A stretch of 64,000 nt of DNA from Dallia pectoralis (Eukaryota; Chordata; Actinopteri; Esociformes; Umbridae): assembly GCA_029465975.1 (NCBI GenBank), contig CM055743.1:19779220-19843219 (forward strand), given 5' to 3'. The notes beneath the pieces are model-generated. The model saw only the letters and a program-made list of their open reading frames with translations, searched no databases and was not told the origin of the DNA. The position numbers and the translations under genes are program-made. Below are positions 24,948 through 34,902 of this stretch, piece by piece; position 1 is the stretch's first letter; every line of letters starts with the position of its first letter.

Positions 24948-27900
24948 TCAGACAACATACTGGTACAAATTCGCCTTCCCATGGTCGGGTGTCGCAAAAG
25001 GACTTAGCCAGGCTATAGAGAACGGGTGACCAAACACCACTCTCATGTTCATCCACTTTGTTCTTTTGGCCCATCTTTTCTCCTCCTTCTTCAATTGCTC
25101 GATGCCCTGTAGATAAAACCCAAGCAAACGTCAACAGAAGCAATAATGACATCTTAACATAATTAAAGTTCACCTTTAAACAGTTGCCGATCACATGAAT
25201 CAAAGCATTTGGCAGCAGGATTGGGGTTAATTCCATTTCAATTCAGAAAGTAATTTAAATGAAAAATGTCCTCTACTGATGATGGTGACACCTCCTACAG
25301 GGACGTGACCAGATTAAATAGTGTCCTCTACTGATGATGGTGACACCTCCTACAGGGACGTGACCAGATTAAATAGTGTCCTCTACTGATGATGGTGACA
25401 CCTCCTACAGGGACGTGACCAGATTAAATAGTGTCCTCTACTGAGGATGGTGACACCTCCTACAGGGACGTGACCAGATTAAATAGTGTCCTCTACTGAT
25501 GATGGTGACACCTCCTACAGGGACGTGACCAGATTAAATAGTGTCCTCTACTGATGGTGACACCTCCTACAGGGACGTGACCAGATTAAATAGTGTCCTC
25601 TACTGATGATGGTGACACCTCCTACAGGGACGTGACCAGATTAAATAGTGTCCTCTACTGACGATGGTGACACCTCCTACAGGGACGTGACCAGATTAAA
25701 TAGTGTCCTCTACTGACGATGGTGACACCTCCTACAGGGACGTGACCAGATTAAATAGTGTCCTCTAATGAGCAAGCAAGTTGGTGAACCCTTTATAGAC
25801 GTTTACAGAACATATAAAGACATTATTACTCTCGCAATCCTCAAATGCTGTCCTCCAATGAAAAATGTGGAAAGTTCAGGTTACTAATTCAATTGAAATC
25901 GCTTTAACCTAAACCCCCATTGCAGTGATTATAAAGGCCAAACCTAAACCCGCATTGCAGTGATTATAAAGGCCAAACAACGGCTTGGTGAGTGAGCTGC
26001 TGAATGCCAGAACTTACCGTCTCATCAGTACAGATGGAATGGACTTGGGTCCCAAACATCACTGAAGTGAAAATTAGAAAGAGGAGTCCCTCAAAGCACA
26101 GGAGGATAAGGAGAATGACCGTCGCTGGAGGAGAAAAGGAACTGCACTCTGGGATGATCCAGGAAGATGGAGGGCCCAAGATGGAGGGCCGAAAGAGAAA
26201 ACGTTAAACAGGAGGGTGCTGATGTTTGACAATAGAGTATTGGCCTATCAGGTCTACGCTCATAGAGTATTGGCCAGTCAGGTCTACGCTCATAGAGTAT
26301 TGGCCAATCAGGTCTACGCTCATAGAGTATTGGCCAATCACGTCTACGCTCATAGAGTATTGGCCAATCACGTCTACGCTCATAGAGTATTGGCCAATCA
26401 CGTCTACGCTCATAGAGTATTGGCCAATCACGTCTACGCTCATAGAGTATTGGCCAATCACGTCTACGCTCATAGAGTATTGGCCAATCACGTCTACGCT
26501 CATAGAGTATTGGCCAATCACGTCTACGCTCATAGAGTATTGGCCAATCACGTCTACGCTCATAGAGTATTGGCCAATCACGTCTACGCTCATAGAGTAT
26601 TGGCCAATCACGTCTACGCTCATAGAGTATTGGCCAATCACGTCTACGCTCATAGAGTATTGGCCAATCACGTCTACGCTCATAGAGTATTGGCCAATCA
26701 CGTCTACGCTCATAGAGTATTGGCCAATCACGTCTACGCTCATAGAGTATTGGCCAATCACGTCTACGCTCATAGAGTATTGGCCAATCACGTCTACGCT
26801 CATAGAGTATTGGCCAATCACGTCTACGCTCATAGAGTATTGGCCAATCACGTCTACGCTCATAGAGTATTGGCCAATCACGTCTACGCTCATAGAGTAT
26901 TGGCCAATCACGTCTACGCTCATAGAGTATTGGCCAATCACGTCTACGCTCATAGAGTATTGGCCAATCACGTCTACGCTCATAGAGTATTGGCCAATCA
27001 CGTCTACGCTCATAGAGTATTGGCCAATCACGTCTACGCTCATAGAGTATTGACAGTGGATATTGACAGTGGATTTGACAGAACATGGCAACGCACATCC
27101 TAAAAGCACAGTACTTACTAGTCCAGTCAGACTCAAAGCAGAAGATAAAATGGAAGGCCACCATGAGCAAGGAGTGAAGGGAAATCAACGCAATGTACAT
27201 CTGAAAATAGATACAGATTATACATTATCAGGTAACATAGTATTTACAGTCAGGTAAAATAAATGTACATCTGAAGTTAGATACAGATTACACATTATCA
27301 GGTAACATAGTATTTACAGTCAGGTAAAATAAATGTACATCTGAAGTTAGATACAGATTACACATTATCAAGTAACATAGTATTTAAATTAGTACACCAC
27401 CTTAAAAGTTGTCATTTTTGTACGCATGTATATGCAATCTTCACATCGAAACAGATAACGATAACTTAAATCTGAGTAATAGCTGCGTCATTAAGTCATG
27501 TTAACCACTCACTGTGAAAAGCACAAAGTATTTCTGGTTGTTCTCTCCAACACAGTTGTTCACCCAGGGACAGTGGTGATCCATTTTCCTGATACAACGT
27601 TTACACACACTGCACATATACAAAGAGACAACATATACAAAAAGACAACATATACAAAGAGACAACATAAAATCATGGTTGAGCAATTTACAGAAAAAAA
27701 ACGAATCTGGGCCAACCAATGAACTATGACCTATCAAGCTATGTGGTTTACAGATCAGCCAGAACGCATACAGATTCACAGGTAAAGTGAATACCTGCTC
27801 TGTCAAGGGGCTCATGTTCTGTACCTGTAGTGGTGGGTTCTGTACCTGCAGTGGTGGCTCATGTTCTGTACCTGCAGTGGTGGCTCATGTTCTGTACCTG

Positions 27901-30266
27901 CAGTGGTGGCTCATGTTCTGTACCTGCAGTGGTGGGTCATTAGGGATGGGAATCGAGAACCGGTTCTTCTTTAGAACCGGTTCCCAGTGAATCGATTCCT
28001 GGGAACCGTTAGTGTACCTGCTTAACGATTCCGCTTAACGGTTCGGCTCGTTGCAAATGTGTCATCATGACCGTCACACACGCGCTGCGCATTTTGGTTA
28101 CGCAGAAGCGAACTAAAGTGTGGTTATATTTCACTCGAAAAGACGCCAATGCAGTCATTTGCAACAGTTGTAAAAGTTTAATTTCGGCAATGGGGGGAAC
28201 TACCACAAATATGCAGAAGCATTTGGCCACACAGCACGCAATCCGTTTGCAGGACTGTCGCGTGTTTGATTCTCTACTACAACAACAAGTGAGTCAAGCA
28301 GCAGCGGAGCTAATGAGACGGCATCTGCTATAAATGCCAAAGGTAACTTGTCTATTTAGTTAATGTGAGCGCCATTTCATTGTGTAAACTTTTACTATAC
28401 GGATAAAAATCTCTATTGTCAATCATTTGCCCAAGTTGATAGTTGTGGTCTTTACAGAAGACTTCTTTCTATTTTGTATGTCAGTTGAGTTGAATTTAGT
28501 TTCAGGTTGAATATTCCCAAAGGAACAAGCTCTTCCTTGACTGTTTACCGTCTGTGTTTTTTTGTTTTTATGGCACTTAAGTGGCAGTTTTATTTATTTT
28601 TTTGGACCAATGAATGTTAAAAAATCTATAGGTCCCTGGACTTTACTTTTAGGTTTGTTCTGAGGTTGCTACACATAATTTGTGTATACTCTGAGTATGT
28701 GCGGTGTTCTTATCAGATATTAAAGCGTGTTAATACAAACAAACAAATTTGTAATTATTTCCTCACCCAATGAGAATCGATAAGAGAATCGATAAGGAAC
28801 CGGATCGATAAGCAATATCGATAATGGAATCGGAATCGTTAAATTCTTATCAATTCCCATCCCTATGGGTCATGTTCTGTACCTGCAGTGGTGGGTCATG
28901 TTCTGTACCTGCAGTGGTGGGTTCTGTACCTGCAGTGGTGGGTCATGTTCTGTACCTGCAGTGGTGGGTTCTGTACCTGCAGTGGTGGCTCATGTTCTGT
29001 ACCTGTAGTGGTGGCTCATGTTCTGTACCTGTAGTGGTGGCTCATGTTCTGTACCTGCAGTGGTGGGTTCTGTACCTGCAGTGGTGGGTCATGTTCTGTA
29101 CCTGCAGTGGTGGCTCATGTTCTGTACCTGCAGTGGTGGGTCATGTTCTGTACCTGCAGTGGTGGGTTCTGTACCTGCAGTGGTGGGTCATGTTCTGTAC
29201 CTGCAGTGGTGGGTTCTGTACCTGCAGTGGTGGGTCATGTTCTGTACCTGCAGTGGTGGGTTCTGTACCTGCAGTGGTGGGTCATGTTCTGTACCTGCAG
29301 TGGTGGCTCATGTTCTGTACCTGCAGTGGTGGCTCATGTTCTGTACCTGCAGTGGTGGGCTCTGTCAGGCTTGATACTGCAGCACTTGGGACACTTGTAG
29401 ACCACCTGACCAGGCTTGAGCTGCAGGCTCTCGATAAACTCCTTGGTTGCATTCCCTTTGGGCACCGCTCCCTGGAGAGGCATGATTTAAGACAGGGCCA
29501 CATGTTTGTTACAGGAATTAGTTCAATAAATACTAAATTTAAGAAGTTTTCTACAAGCTAACTTCGTTATGAAGACAACGTGCATTTCAAGACCGGAAGC
29601 GCCGCGTAAAACAGCAAAGCCTCATGGCTCACTCACTGACCTGCCTTCAACAAATATCTGCTCTCTCCTAAAGTCGGCATTTGTCTGTAAGCTCCACACA
29701 ACTCTAAAGGTATTGGTATAGTGAAAGGCTAGTAAAGAGGATATTCTACTTTCAGTCATTTTCATTCAGGTAAATAAAGACATGAGAACACCTGCAGACT
29801 TCAAAAGAAAGGAGAAGTACATAACAGCCATAGCATTAAAGAAAAACGATAGACTAACTGGGTCTGTGTACCAACTGGGTCTGTGTACCAACAGGGTCTG
29901 TGTACCAACTGGGTCTGTGTACCAACTGGGTCTGTGTACCAACTGGGTCTGTGTACTAACTGGGTCTGTGCACATGGCACGGGCATGCGACGCCAAGGCG
30001 AGGATGGCGAGGGCATTAAACAGGACCCCGTTGATGAGACTGTAGAGGAGGCTCTTGGCGGGCAGCAGCATGACGAAGACGACCACGAACTCGGCGTAGA
30101 ACACCAGGCACCACGTGATGACGGCACACACGAGGCCACAGCAGTCCCAGATGAACCACATGGCGTCGGAGTGGGGGCAGGCCGGGGGAGGGGCACAGTG
30201 TTCGGGCCGCAGGTAACCGGCTTGCCTCTCGATGTCCCTGCAGCGGGGAGCCAAGCTCTTCTTCAT
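24948..30266 (-). CDS. ZDHHC3: Palmitoyltransferase ZDHHC3 (Golgi DHHC protein), complete
   Basis: Six coding exons, minus strand: 30266-29961, 29471-29347, 27609-27513, 27200-27119, 26148-26018, 25106-24948 (stop 24950-24948); 900 nt, 299 aa, the same as a human isoform. It transfers palmitate to cysteines of Golgi-resident and trafficking proteins. Visible features: TM1-2 in exon 1, the DPG motif formed across the exon 1/2 junction, a Cys-rich domain with CPKC and HHCSVC, and DHHC at residues 154-157 with the catalytic Cys at 157 (same number as human). Two more helices follow in exons 4 and 5, then a C-terminal YQYVV that distinguishes it from ZDHHC7. Exon 1 has a 33-nt 5' UTR part and an AG acceptor at 30300-30301, so an upstream non-coding exon is expected. 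Several junctions sit in minisatellites that contain copies of them. Confidence 0.95.
25268..25768. repeat. 53-bp minisatellite in ZDHHC3 intron 5, about 9.5 copies
   Basis: Unit of 53 bp beginning gtcctctactgatgatggtg; one copy lacks a gat triplet (about 25550), and a few have gac or gag for gat. Confidence 0.94.
25913..25978. repeat. 33-bp tandem duplication in ZDHHC3 intron 5
   Basis: Two adjacent copies of a unit containing gcattgcagtgattataaa, about 40 bp from the exon 5 donor. Confidence 0.8.
26228..27053. repeat. 30-bp minisatellite in ZDHHC3 intron 4, about 27 copies
   Basis: Highly uniform 30-bp unit, catagagtattggccaatca plus cgtctacgct. Only the first three copies differ (aggtctac). 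As 30 is a multiple of 3, four frames remain open on both strands for 275-370 codons; none is a gene. Each unit contains an inverted CCAAT (ATTGG) and a direct CCAAT box. Confidence 0.96.
27192..27389. repeat. 70-bp tandem repeat at the ZDHHC3 exon 4 acceptor, 2.8 copies
   Basis: Copies start at 27192, 27262 and 27332. The first copy contains the true acceptor and the first 8 bases of exon 4 (minus strand TTTTCAG|ATGTACAT). The other two carry a near-identical junction (CTTCAG|ATGTACAT) further upstream in the intron. Confidence 0.88.
27613..27668. repeat. 17-bp tandem repeat at the ZDHHC3 exon 3 acceptor, 3 copies
   Basis: Three copies of an acatatacaaagagaca-type unit lie immediately upstream (minus strand) of the exon that encodes DHHC. 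In transcript sense they supply the pyrimidine-rich tract before the acceptor. Confidence 0.8.
27811..27940. repeat. 26-/21-bp minisatellite of the ZDHHC3 exon 2 donor, distal part
   Basis: Five copies of the unit tcatgttctgtacctgcagt plus ggtggg. It is the same array as 28866-29360, separated from it by a hAT insertion. Confidence 0.93.
27941..28865. mobile_element. Non-autonomous hAT transposon (925 bp)
   Basis: Ends TAGGGATGGGAAT and ATTCCCATCCCTA are inverted repeats. The 8-bp target duplication TGGGTCAT is perfect (27933-27940 and 28866-28873). Subterminal regions have repeated cgataag/gaatcg and ccggttc motifs, likely transposase-binding sites. It keeps a BED zinc-finger frame (28067-28333) but no catalytic domain. 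It sits in ZDHHC3 intron 2, inside the minisatellite. Confidence 0.93.
28067..28333 (+). CDS. BED-type zinc finger remnant of a hAT transposase (88 codons)
   Basis: An intact 88-codon frame inside the hAT element. It has a BED finger: a leading VWLYF aromatic pair, CNSC (Cys pair) and HLATQH (His pair), with [11 protein letters not shown] between, as in ZBED-type hAT transposases. The catalytic and dimerisation domains are missing, so it is a truncated N-terminal DNA-binding part. Whether it is expressed is unknown. It is on the opposite strand to ZDHHC3. Confidence 0.7.
   Translation: MTVTHALRILVTQKRTKVWLYFTRKDANAVICNSCKSLISAMGGTTTNMQKHLATQHAIRLQDCRVFDSLLQQQVSQAAAELMRRHLL
28866..29360. repeat. 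26-/21-bp minisatellite at the ZDHHC3 exon 2 donor, proximal part
   Basis: About 20 copies, 26-bp form with tcatg and 21-bp form without. The last unit overlaps the exon 2/intron 2 boundary: on the minus strand each unit reads CCACCACTGCAG|GTACAG, identical to the true exon end and donor at 29346-29347. Confidence 0.93.
29854..29972. repeat. 17-bp minisatellite at the ZDHHC3 exon 1 donor, 7 copies
   Basis: Exactly seven 17-bp units (ccaactgggtctgtgta). The last unit includes the final 12 coding bases of exon 1 and the donor; on the minus strand the junction is ACAGACCCA|GTTAGT and the copies read ACAGACCCA|GTTGGT. Confidence 0.92.
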
Positions 30267-30295
30267 TCTAGAGCATTTGCTGCTCTCGTCCCCAT
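30263..30295 (-). promoter_or_regulatory. ZDHHC3: Upstream ORF overlapping the ZDHHC3 start codon
   Basis: A 10-codon upstream ORF starts at an ATG (30295-30293) in a good context (A at -3, G at +4). Its TGA stop (30265-30263) overlaps the main ATG as ATGA. It lies inside the same exon, so it would be in any transcript that uses the 30300 acceptor. Confidence 0.6.
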
Positions 30296-30301
30296 GCTGC
30301 T

Positions 30302-30853
30302 GGGAGAGAAAGGTGAGGAGTGTTAGGTAGGAAGAGAAAGGTGAGGACCGGGAGAGAAAGGTGAGGACCGGGAGAGAAAGGTGAGGAGTATTAGGCAGGA
30401 AGAGAAAGGTGAGGACCGGGAGAGAAAGGTGAGGACCGGGAGAGAAAGGTGAGGACCGGGAGAGAAAGGTGAGGACCGGGAGAGAAAGGTGAGGACTGTT
30501 AGGCAGGAAGAGAAAGGGGAGGACCGGGAGAGAAAGGTGAGGACCGGGAGAGAAAGGTGAGGACCGGGAGAGAAAGGTGAGGACTGTTAGGCAGGAAGAG
30601 AAAGGTGAGGACCGGGAGAGAAAGGTGAGGACCGTTAGGCTGGGAGAGAAAGGTGAGGACCGGGAGAGAAAGGTGAGGACCGGGAGAGAAAGGTGAGGAG
30701 TGTTAGGCAGGAAGAGAAAGGTGAGGACCGGGAGAGAAAGGTGAGGACCGGGAGAGAAAGGTGAGGAGTATTAGGCACGAAGAGAAAGGTGAGGACCGGG
30801 AGAGAAAGGTGAGGACCGGGAGAGAAAGGTGAGGAGTGTTAGGCTGGGAGACA
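30302..30853. repeat. 20-bp minisatellite at the ZDHHC3 exon 1 acceptor, about 25 copies
   Basis: Main unit gggagagaaaggtgaggacc, with a longer variant containing gtgttaggcaggaa. On the minus strand the unit is a pyrimidine-rich CACCTTTCTCTCCC, and the last copy forms the tract immediately before the acceptor CAG at 30300-30302. Confidence 0.92.
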
Positions 30854-32344
30854 ATAGATTCATCCTCAGCTTCTGAAACATGTGCTTTGTCTCATCTACA
30901 CAAAAAAACATCCGTTTTGTCACTACTCAGTTTAACTTATTGCATTTGGTATTTTGATTAGGCATTAACAGCAAATGTGTGAAACAGATTTTGTCTAATA
31001 AAAATACCCTAATATTAACATCCAAAGTTCATCAATACTTCCTTGCATATTACAAGGAAGCGACAGATTTTGTGATTTTTTTTTATTCTTGCACTTTCTA
31101 TCATCTTACCTATGTAGGACCACTGAGTCAACAGAAAATACTTGAATAATGTGGTAATATATATATTTAATTATATATTAAATCCTTTGGTCCTCCATAG
31201 TTATGAATGTATTTCAGCCTTGTCACAATAACTGATTAATTAAATCAATTGACACGGTTCTTTACACAGGAGATCGTACAGCCCTAACCCCTACTAACCC
31301 TAACCCCATTAGTAGCGTATATTAGCTGGTCCAGTCTAGCTAGCTAATAACTAACATCACACACATGGTGTATTTCTGATCACCTTTAACTTGACTATCG
31401 TTACTACAAAACTAACTATTTGATTGAATGTTGCAGCTTTTCCTCGATACTCAATCTAGAAAGCCTCCATGTCTAGCAAGTAAACATACGGAGGAAAACC
31501 AGGAAGTGCCCTGCCATCCCCAACCCTGTTATCCATCCGCGAAACCAGGAAGTGCCCTGCTAACCCCAACCCTGTTATCCATGCGAAACACCATGAAAAA
31601 TAAAAGTGTATGTTAACATTGTTTACATTAATCAGATAAATAAATTATGTATATGTAATTCAACCGGTCAGGGGTACAAAAACATATATAATAATATATA
31701 CGTTCACCTGTACCCCGGTATGTACGTCTGCCTTAAAATACAGTACAAGATTACAGTACAAGCATTACTATTTACAGCACCTATAAATTAAAAAAGTAGA
31801 TCGTTTTTTGTATGGGAACGGTAATAACATACTAGTTTGAACCGTATACAACATATGTAAATATATATATTAAAATGGTATGCAGTTTTGTAGCAATTAT
31901 TCGATAGTTTGAATAGATTTCAGCATTTACCTTATCTAAGTGCTGTTGTGCCGCATTTTGATGACGTAAACAGTGGACGAACACACGCGGTATTTCAGCA
32001 AGATTTAAGCAAAGATGGAGAAGCCAGATCATAGACATAAGATAACCTGATGTGCAAACCGGATGTTAGAATATGACGCATCAGGTTTTTACTTTCGGCT
32101 TAACACCGAATTAACCATATTGCTTAGTTCCAAATCGACCCCTGGACCATATTTTGTTGAGATCTAAGAGTAGTTTATCGGTGTAAGAAAACTGGTATTA
32201 GCTTGGTTGACCAGTAAGACCCACCATTTAACTTATATCAATAACATCCTGTCAGACTGCTCTTGCTCTTCTAGTTTCTCCCCACTCGGCTTCACAAACT
32301 ATCTTGGTGTCGTTATACTTCTCTCTGATCCCAGTGTTAGCATC
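30854..32344. promoter_or_regulatory. ZDHHC3-EXOSC7 head-to-head intergenic region
   Basis: About 1.5 kb between the two divergent genes. It probably holds the ZDHHC3 non-coding first exon and a shared or adjacent promoter near 31950-32340, inferred from orientation. No exon can be fixed. A short imperfect duplication (aaaccaggaagtgccctgc) occurs at about 31496 and 31540. Confidence 0.35.
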
Positions 32345-34353
32345 ATGGCAACAGTACAAGTCAGTGAGGCAGAGAAGGTGTATATTTTGCATGGTGTACG
32401 GGTAAGTTTGATTTTAAATTTTTAAATTATAGCGATACATATGTTTCTGTTGACGTTTTGTCTTAACTCACTGGTTTCGGATTAGCTGTCTTTAACTAAT
32501 TAAAAGGCGTCTCTTGCACAGTTGGCTAACATGCTAACGCTAACACCACTAAATGTTTCTAATGGGAAACCATGTTCTTATTGATGGTCTCTTATACCAG
32601 GATGACCTACGGGTTGATGGAAGAGGATGTGATGATTACAGACATATGGAAATTGAGACCGACGTGGTGTCAAATACAGATGGCTCAGCCAAAGTATCTT
32701 TGGTAAATTCAATTAAATACATTAGTTTGTCAAAAAATAATGCAAACCCGAAAGCACAGCTTGTTCGACATTGAAATGCATGTGAAATAAGCATAATGCA
32801 ACCATCAAATCCTTACAGGGGCATACAGACGTGCTAGTGGGAGTCAAAGCTGAAATCGGAAAGCCAAAGCCCTGTGTCCCAGATGAGGGCTACCTGGAGT
32901 TTTTTGTTGATTGGTGAGTAACCTTACCATTCCAATATCATGCCTTCTTAGAACAGTTATTTTAGTTTGATTTGGCCTGAATAACATCTTTGCCCATGTT
33001 GTGTAAACATTCGATCATTCAGACCTAAACAATCTGCTTTGACAAACCTTTTTAAATTCAGAACATTTACATCAAACAGTCATGATTCCGTTAATGGTAT
33101 GGGTGCTTATAAAACCTGACCTCATTCTTTTAGCATAATTGTCATTATTTCCTATAACAGTGCACAGTTTTATTGTGTTCTAACAAGTAGTTGGTGTGTA
33201 ATCTTCTCATTCCTGTGTCACTGCCAGCTCTGCCAACGCCACTCCAGAGTTTGAGGGTCGAGGTGGTGATGAGTTGGGTGTGGAGTTGAGCAACACCCTG
33301 TACAAAGTGTTCAGGAACCAGTGCAGCTTAGACCTGAAGAACCTCTGCATTAGTCCCGGGGAACACTGCTGGGTTCTCTATGTGGATGTCCTGGTGGGTG
33401 ATTGACACAGCAACAGGATCTCGTAGGCCAATCACGGACCTCGTAGGCCAGCTAGTCACGGACCTCTTGAATGTCTGAATTCACCGTTCCTTTTTTGTTT
33501 TCTTCAACAGCTTCTGCAATGTGATGGGAACCTGTTTGATGCCATCTCTGTTGCCATTAAAGCAGCTCTCTTCAATACAAAGTAAGTTGCTATTTGTCGA
33601 TTGTCCTGGTTACTGGTTCATTTATTCAGGGGTAAGCAGATGCTGGGATTTCATAGACTGTCCAAGAATCAGTCTGATGTGTTTTGATCTTCCCTCCAAC
33701 AGAATTCCCAAAGTGCACCTTTCAGAGAACGAGGAAGGTGGGAAGGAGATAGAACTGTCAGACGATCCCTATGATTGCATGCGCCTCAACGTAGAGAACG
33801 TTCCGTGCATTGTGACTTTGTGCAAGGTGGGTTCCACTCCTTCTGTTGGTATTATCAGAAGATCAGATGTTTCACCAGAATACATTTAAAGTCATATTGT
33901 AATTATTTAGTGTTCTTGTCCCACCCCAGGTGGGATACAGGCATGTGGTGGATGCCACTCTACTGGAGAAGGCATGTTCTGTAGCCAGCCTGATCATCTC
34001 TGTTACACACAAGGGGATGATCACATGTGTCCGCAAGGTGGGGGGAGGCAGTCTGGACCCAGAGAGCATCTTTGAGATGACAGAGGTGAGAAAAGACCTG
34101 CATTGATGAGGGAGTTTTGCAGAGAGGAGATGTGGCTAGAGGGTGTGTGAGTGGACAGTTGATTCAGTTTAGGTGAATGTTTGTGTATCCTGATAATATA
34201 TGTATGGAGAAACTCAAACACACCCATCTTCTGATGTGTATTTTACAGACAGGAAAACGGGTAGGGAAAGCCCTCCATGTCCCGCTCATGGAGCTTTTAC
34301 AGAAAGAGGAGAGTCTAGGAAAGAAGAGGCCGAAAGTGGGGTTTCTCGGTTAG
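32345..34353 (+). CDS. EXOSC7: Exosome complex component RRP42 (EXOSC7), complete
   Basis: Eight exons: 32345-32401, 32601-32702, 32819-32913, 33228-33393, 33511-33581, 33703-33826, 33930-34085, 34249-34353; 876 nt, 291 aa, the same length as human. All splice sites are GT-AG and phases agree. It is a non-catalytic RNase PH-like subunit of the hexameric ring of the RNA exosome, working in nucleus and cytoplasm. Visible family blocks: SEAEKVYI near the start, DLRVDGRGCDDYR (about 21-33), GYLEFFVDCSANATPEFEGR, ISPGEHCWVLYVDVL, NLFDAIS, ELSDDPYDC, and C-terminal KKRPKVGFLG. A poly(A) signal AATAAA lies at 34385-34390. Its introns are 0.1-0.3 kb and contain no minisatellite, unlike its neighbours. 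A small duplication (cacggacctc) is in the intron after 33393. Confidence 0.97.
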
Positions 34354-34384
34354 CTTCACAGTTTTTGTAAATGTTTAATTTTAT

Positions 34385-34390
34385 AATAAA
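34385..34390 (+). terminator. EXOSC7: EXOSC7 poly(A) signal
   Basis: Canonical AATAAA, 32 bp after the stop codon. Confidence 0.8.
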
Positions 34391-34902
34391 GCTTTTTATG
34401 TACAGGCTTTTTGGTCTATTTATTTTGTTATGCCACCGCTGAATGTGTATATACCTTGTACGTTATTAAACAGGTAAAGGAATTCTGGATCACAAATAGA
34501 AATGGCATGTATGTTGAAGAGTGAATTAGTGTTTCTTATAGTGCTCTGACCTGGGATCAGCCTTAGTGGAGAGTGGTCGAAACCCTGGTCTGGGATCAGC
34601 CTTAGTGGGGACTAAACAGTCTCAGAGAATCAAATCATGTTACTTTGCAATTAACCAAGAAATGATTTTTGACCATAAGTGAGTAAAGACACAATTAGAA
34701 CTACTGAAGTTATAAAACTCAGTTGTAAAATAATAACATTTATTAATAATTGTGCATAATGAACAAAGAAAACATTAATGTTATGGCATCTATCATCTAT
34801 CATGCTTTGGAAGATATCTGTCCTCAGTCTGCTGAAAATAGCAAACACCTTAAAATGGATTAAAACTCTCAACAATGTAAACCAATGGAATGATCCCTGT
34901 GT
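34391..34902. other. Unique spacer downstream of EXOSC7
   Basis: Single-copy sequence with one short imperfect duplication (gggatcagccttagtgg at about 34554 and 34593). No gene recognised. Confidence 0.45.

Noticed and set aside
26091..27200. Four overlapping 275-370-codon frames on both strands
   Set aside because: They come from a 30-bp repeat (multiple of 3). Only the ends, which are ZDHHC3 exons 4 and 5, are real coding sequence.
29018..29561. Plus-strand Cys/Ser/Gly-rich frames
   Set aside because: They are the antisense of the ZDHHC3 exon 2 and its donor minisatellite.
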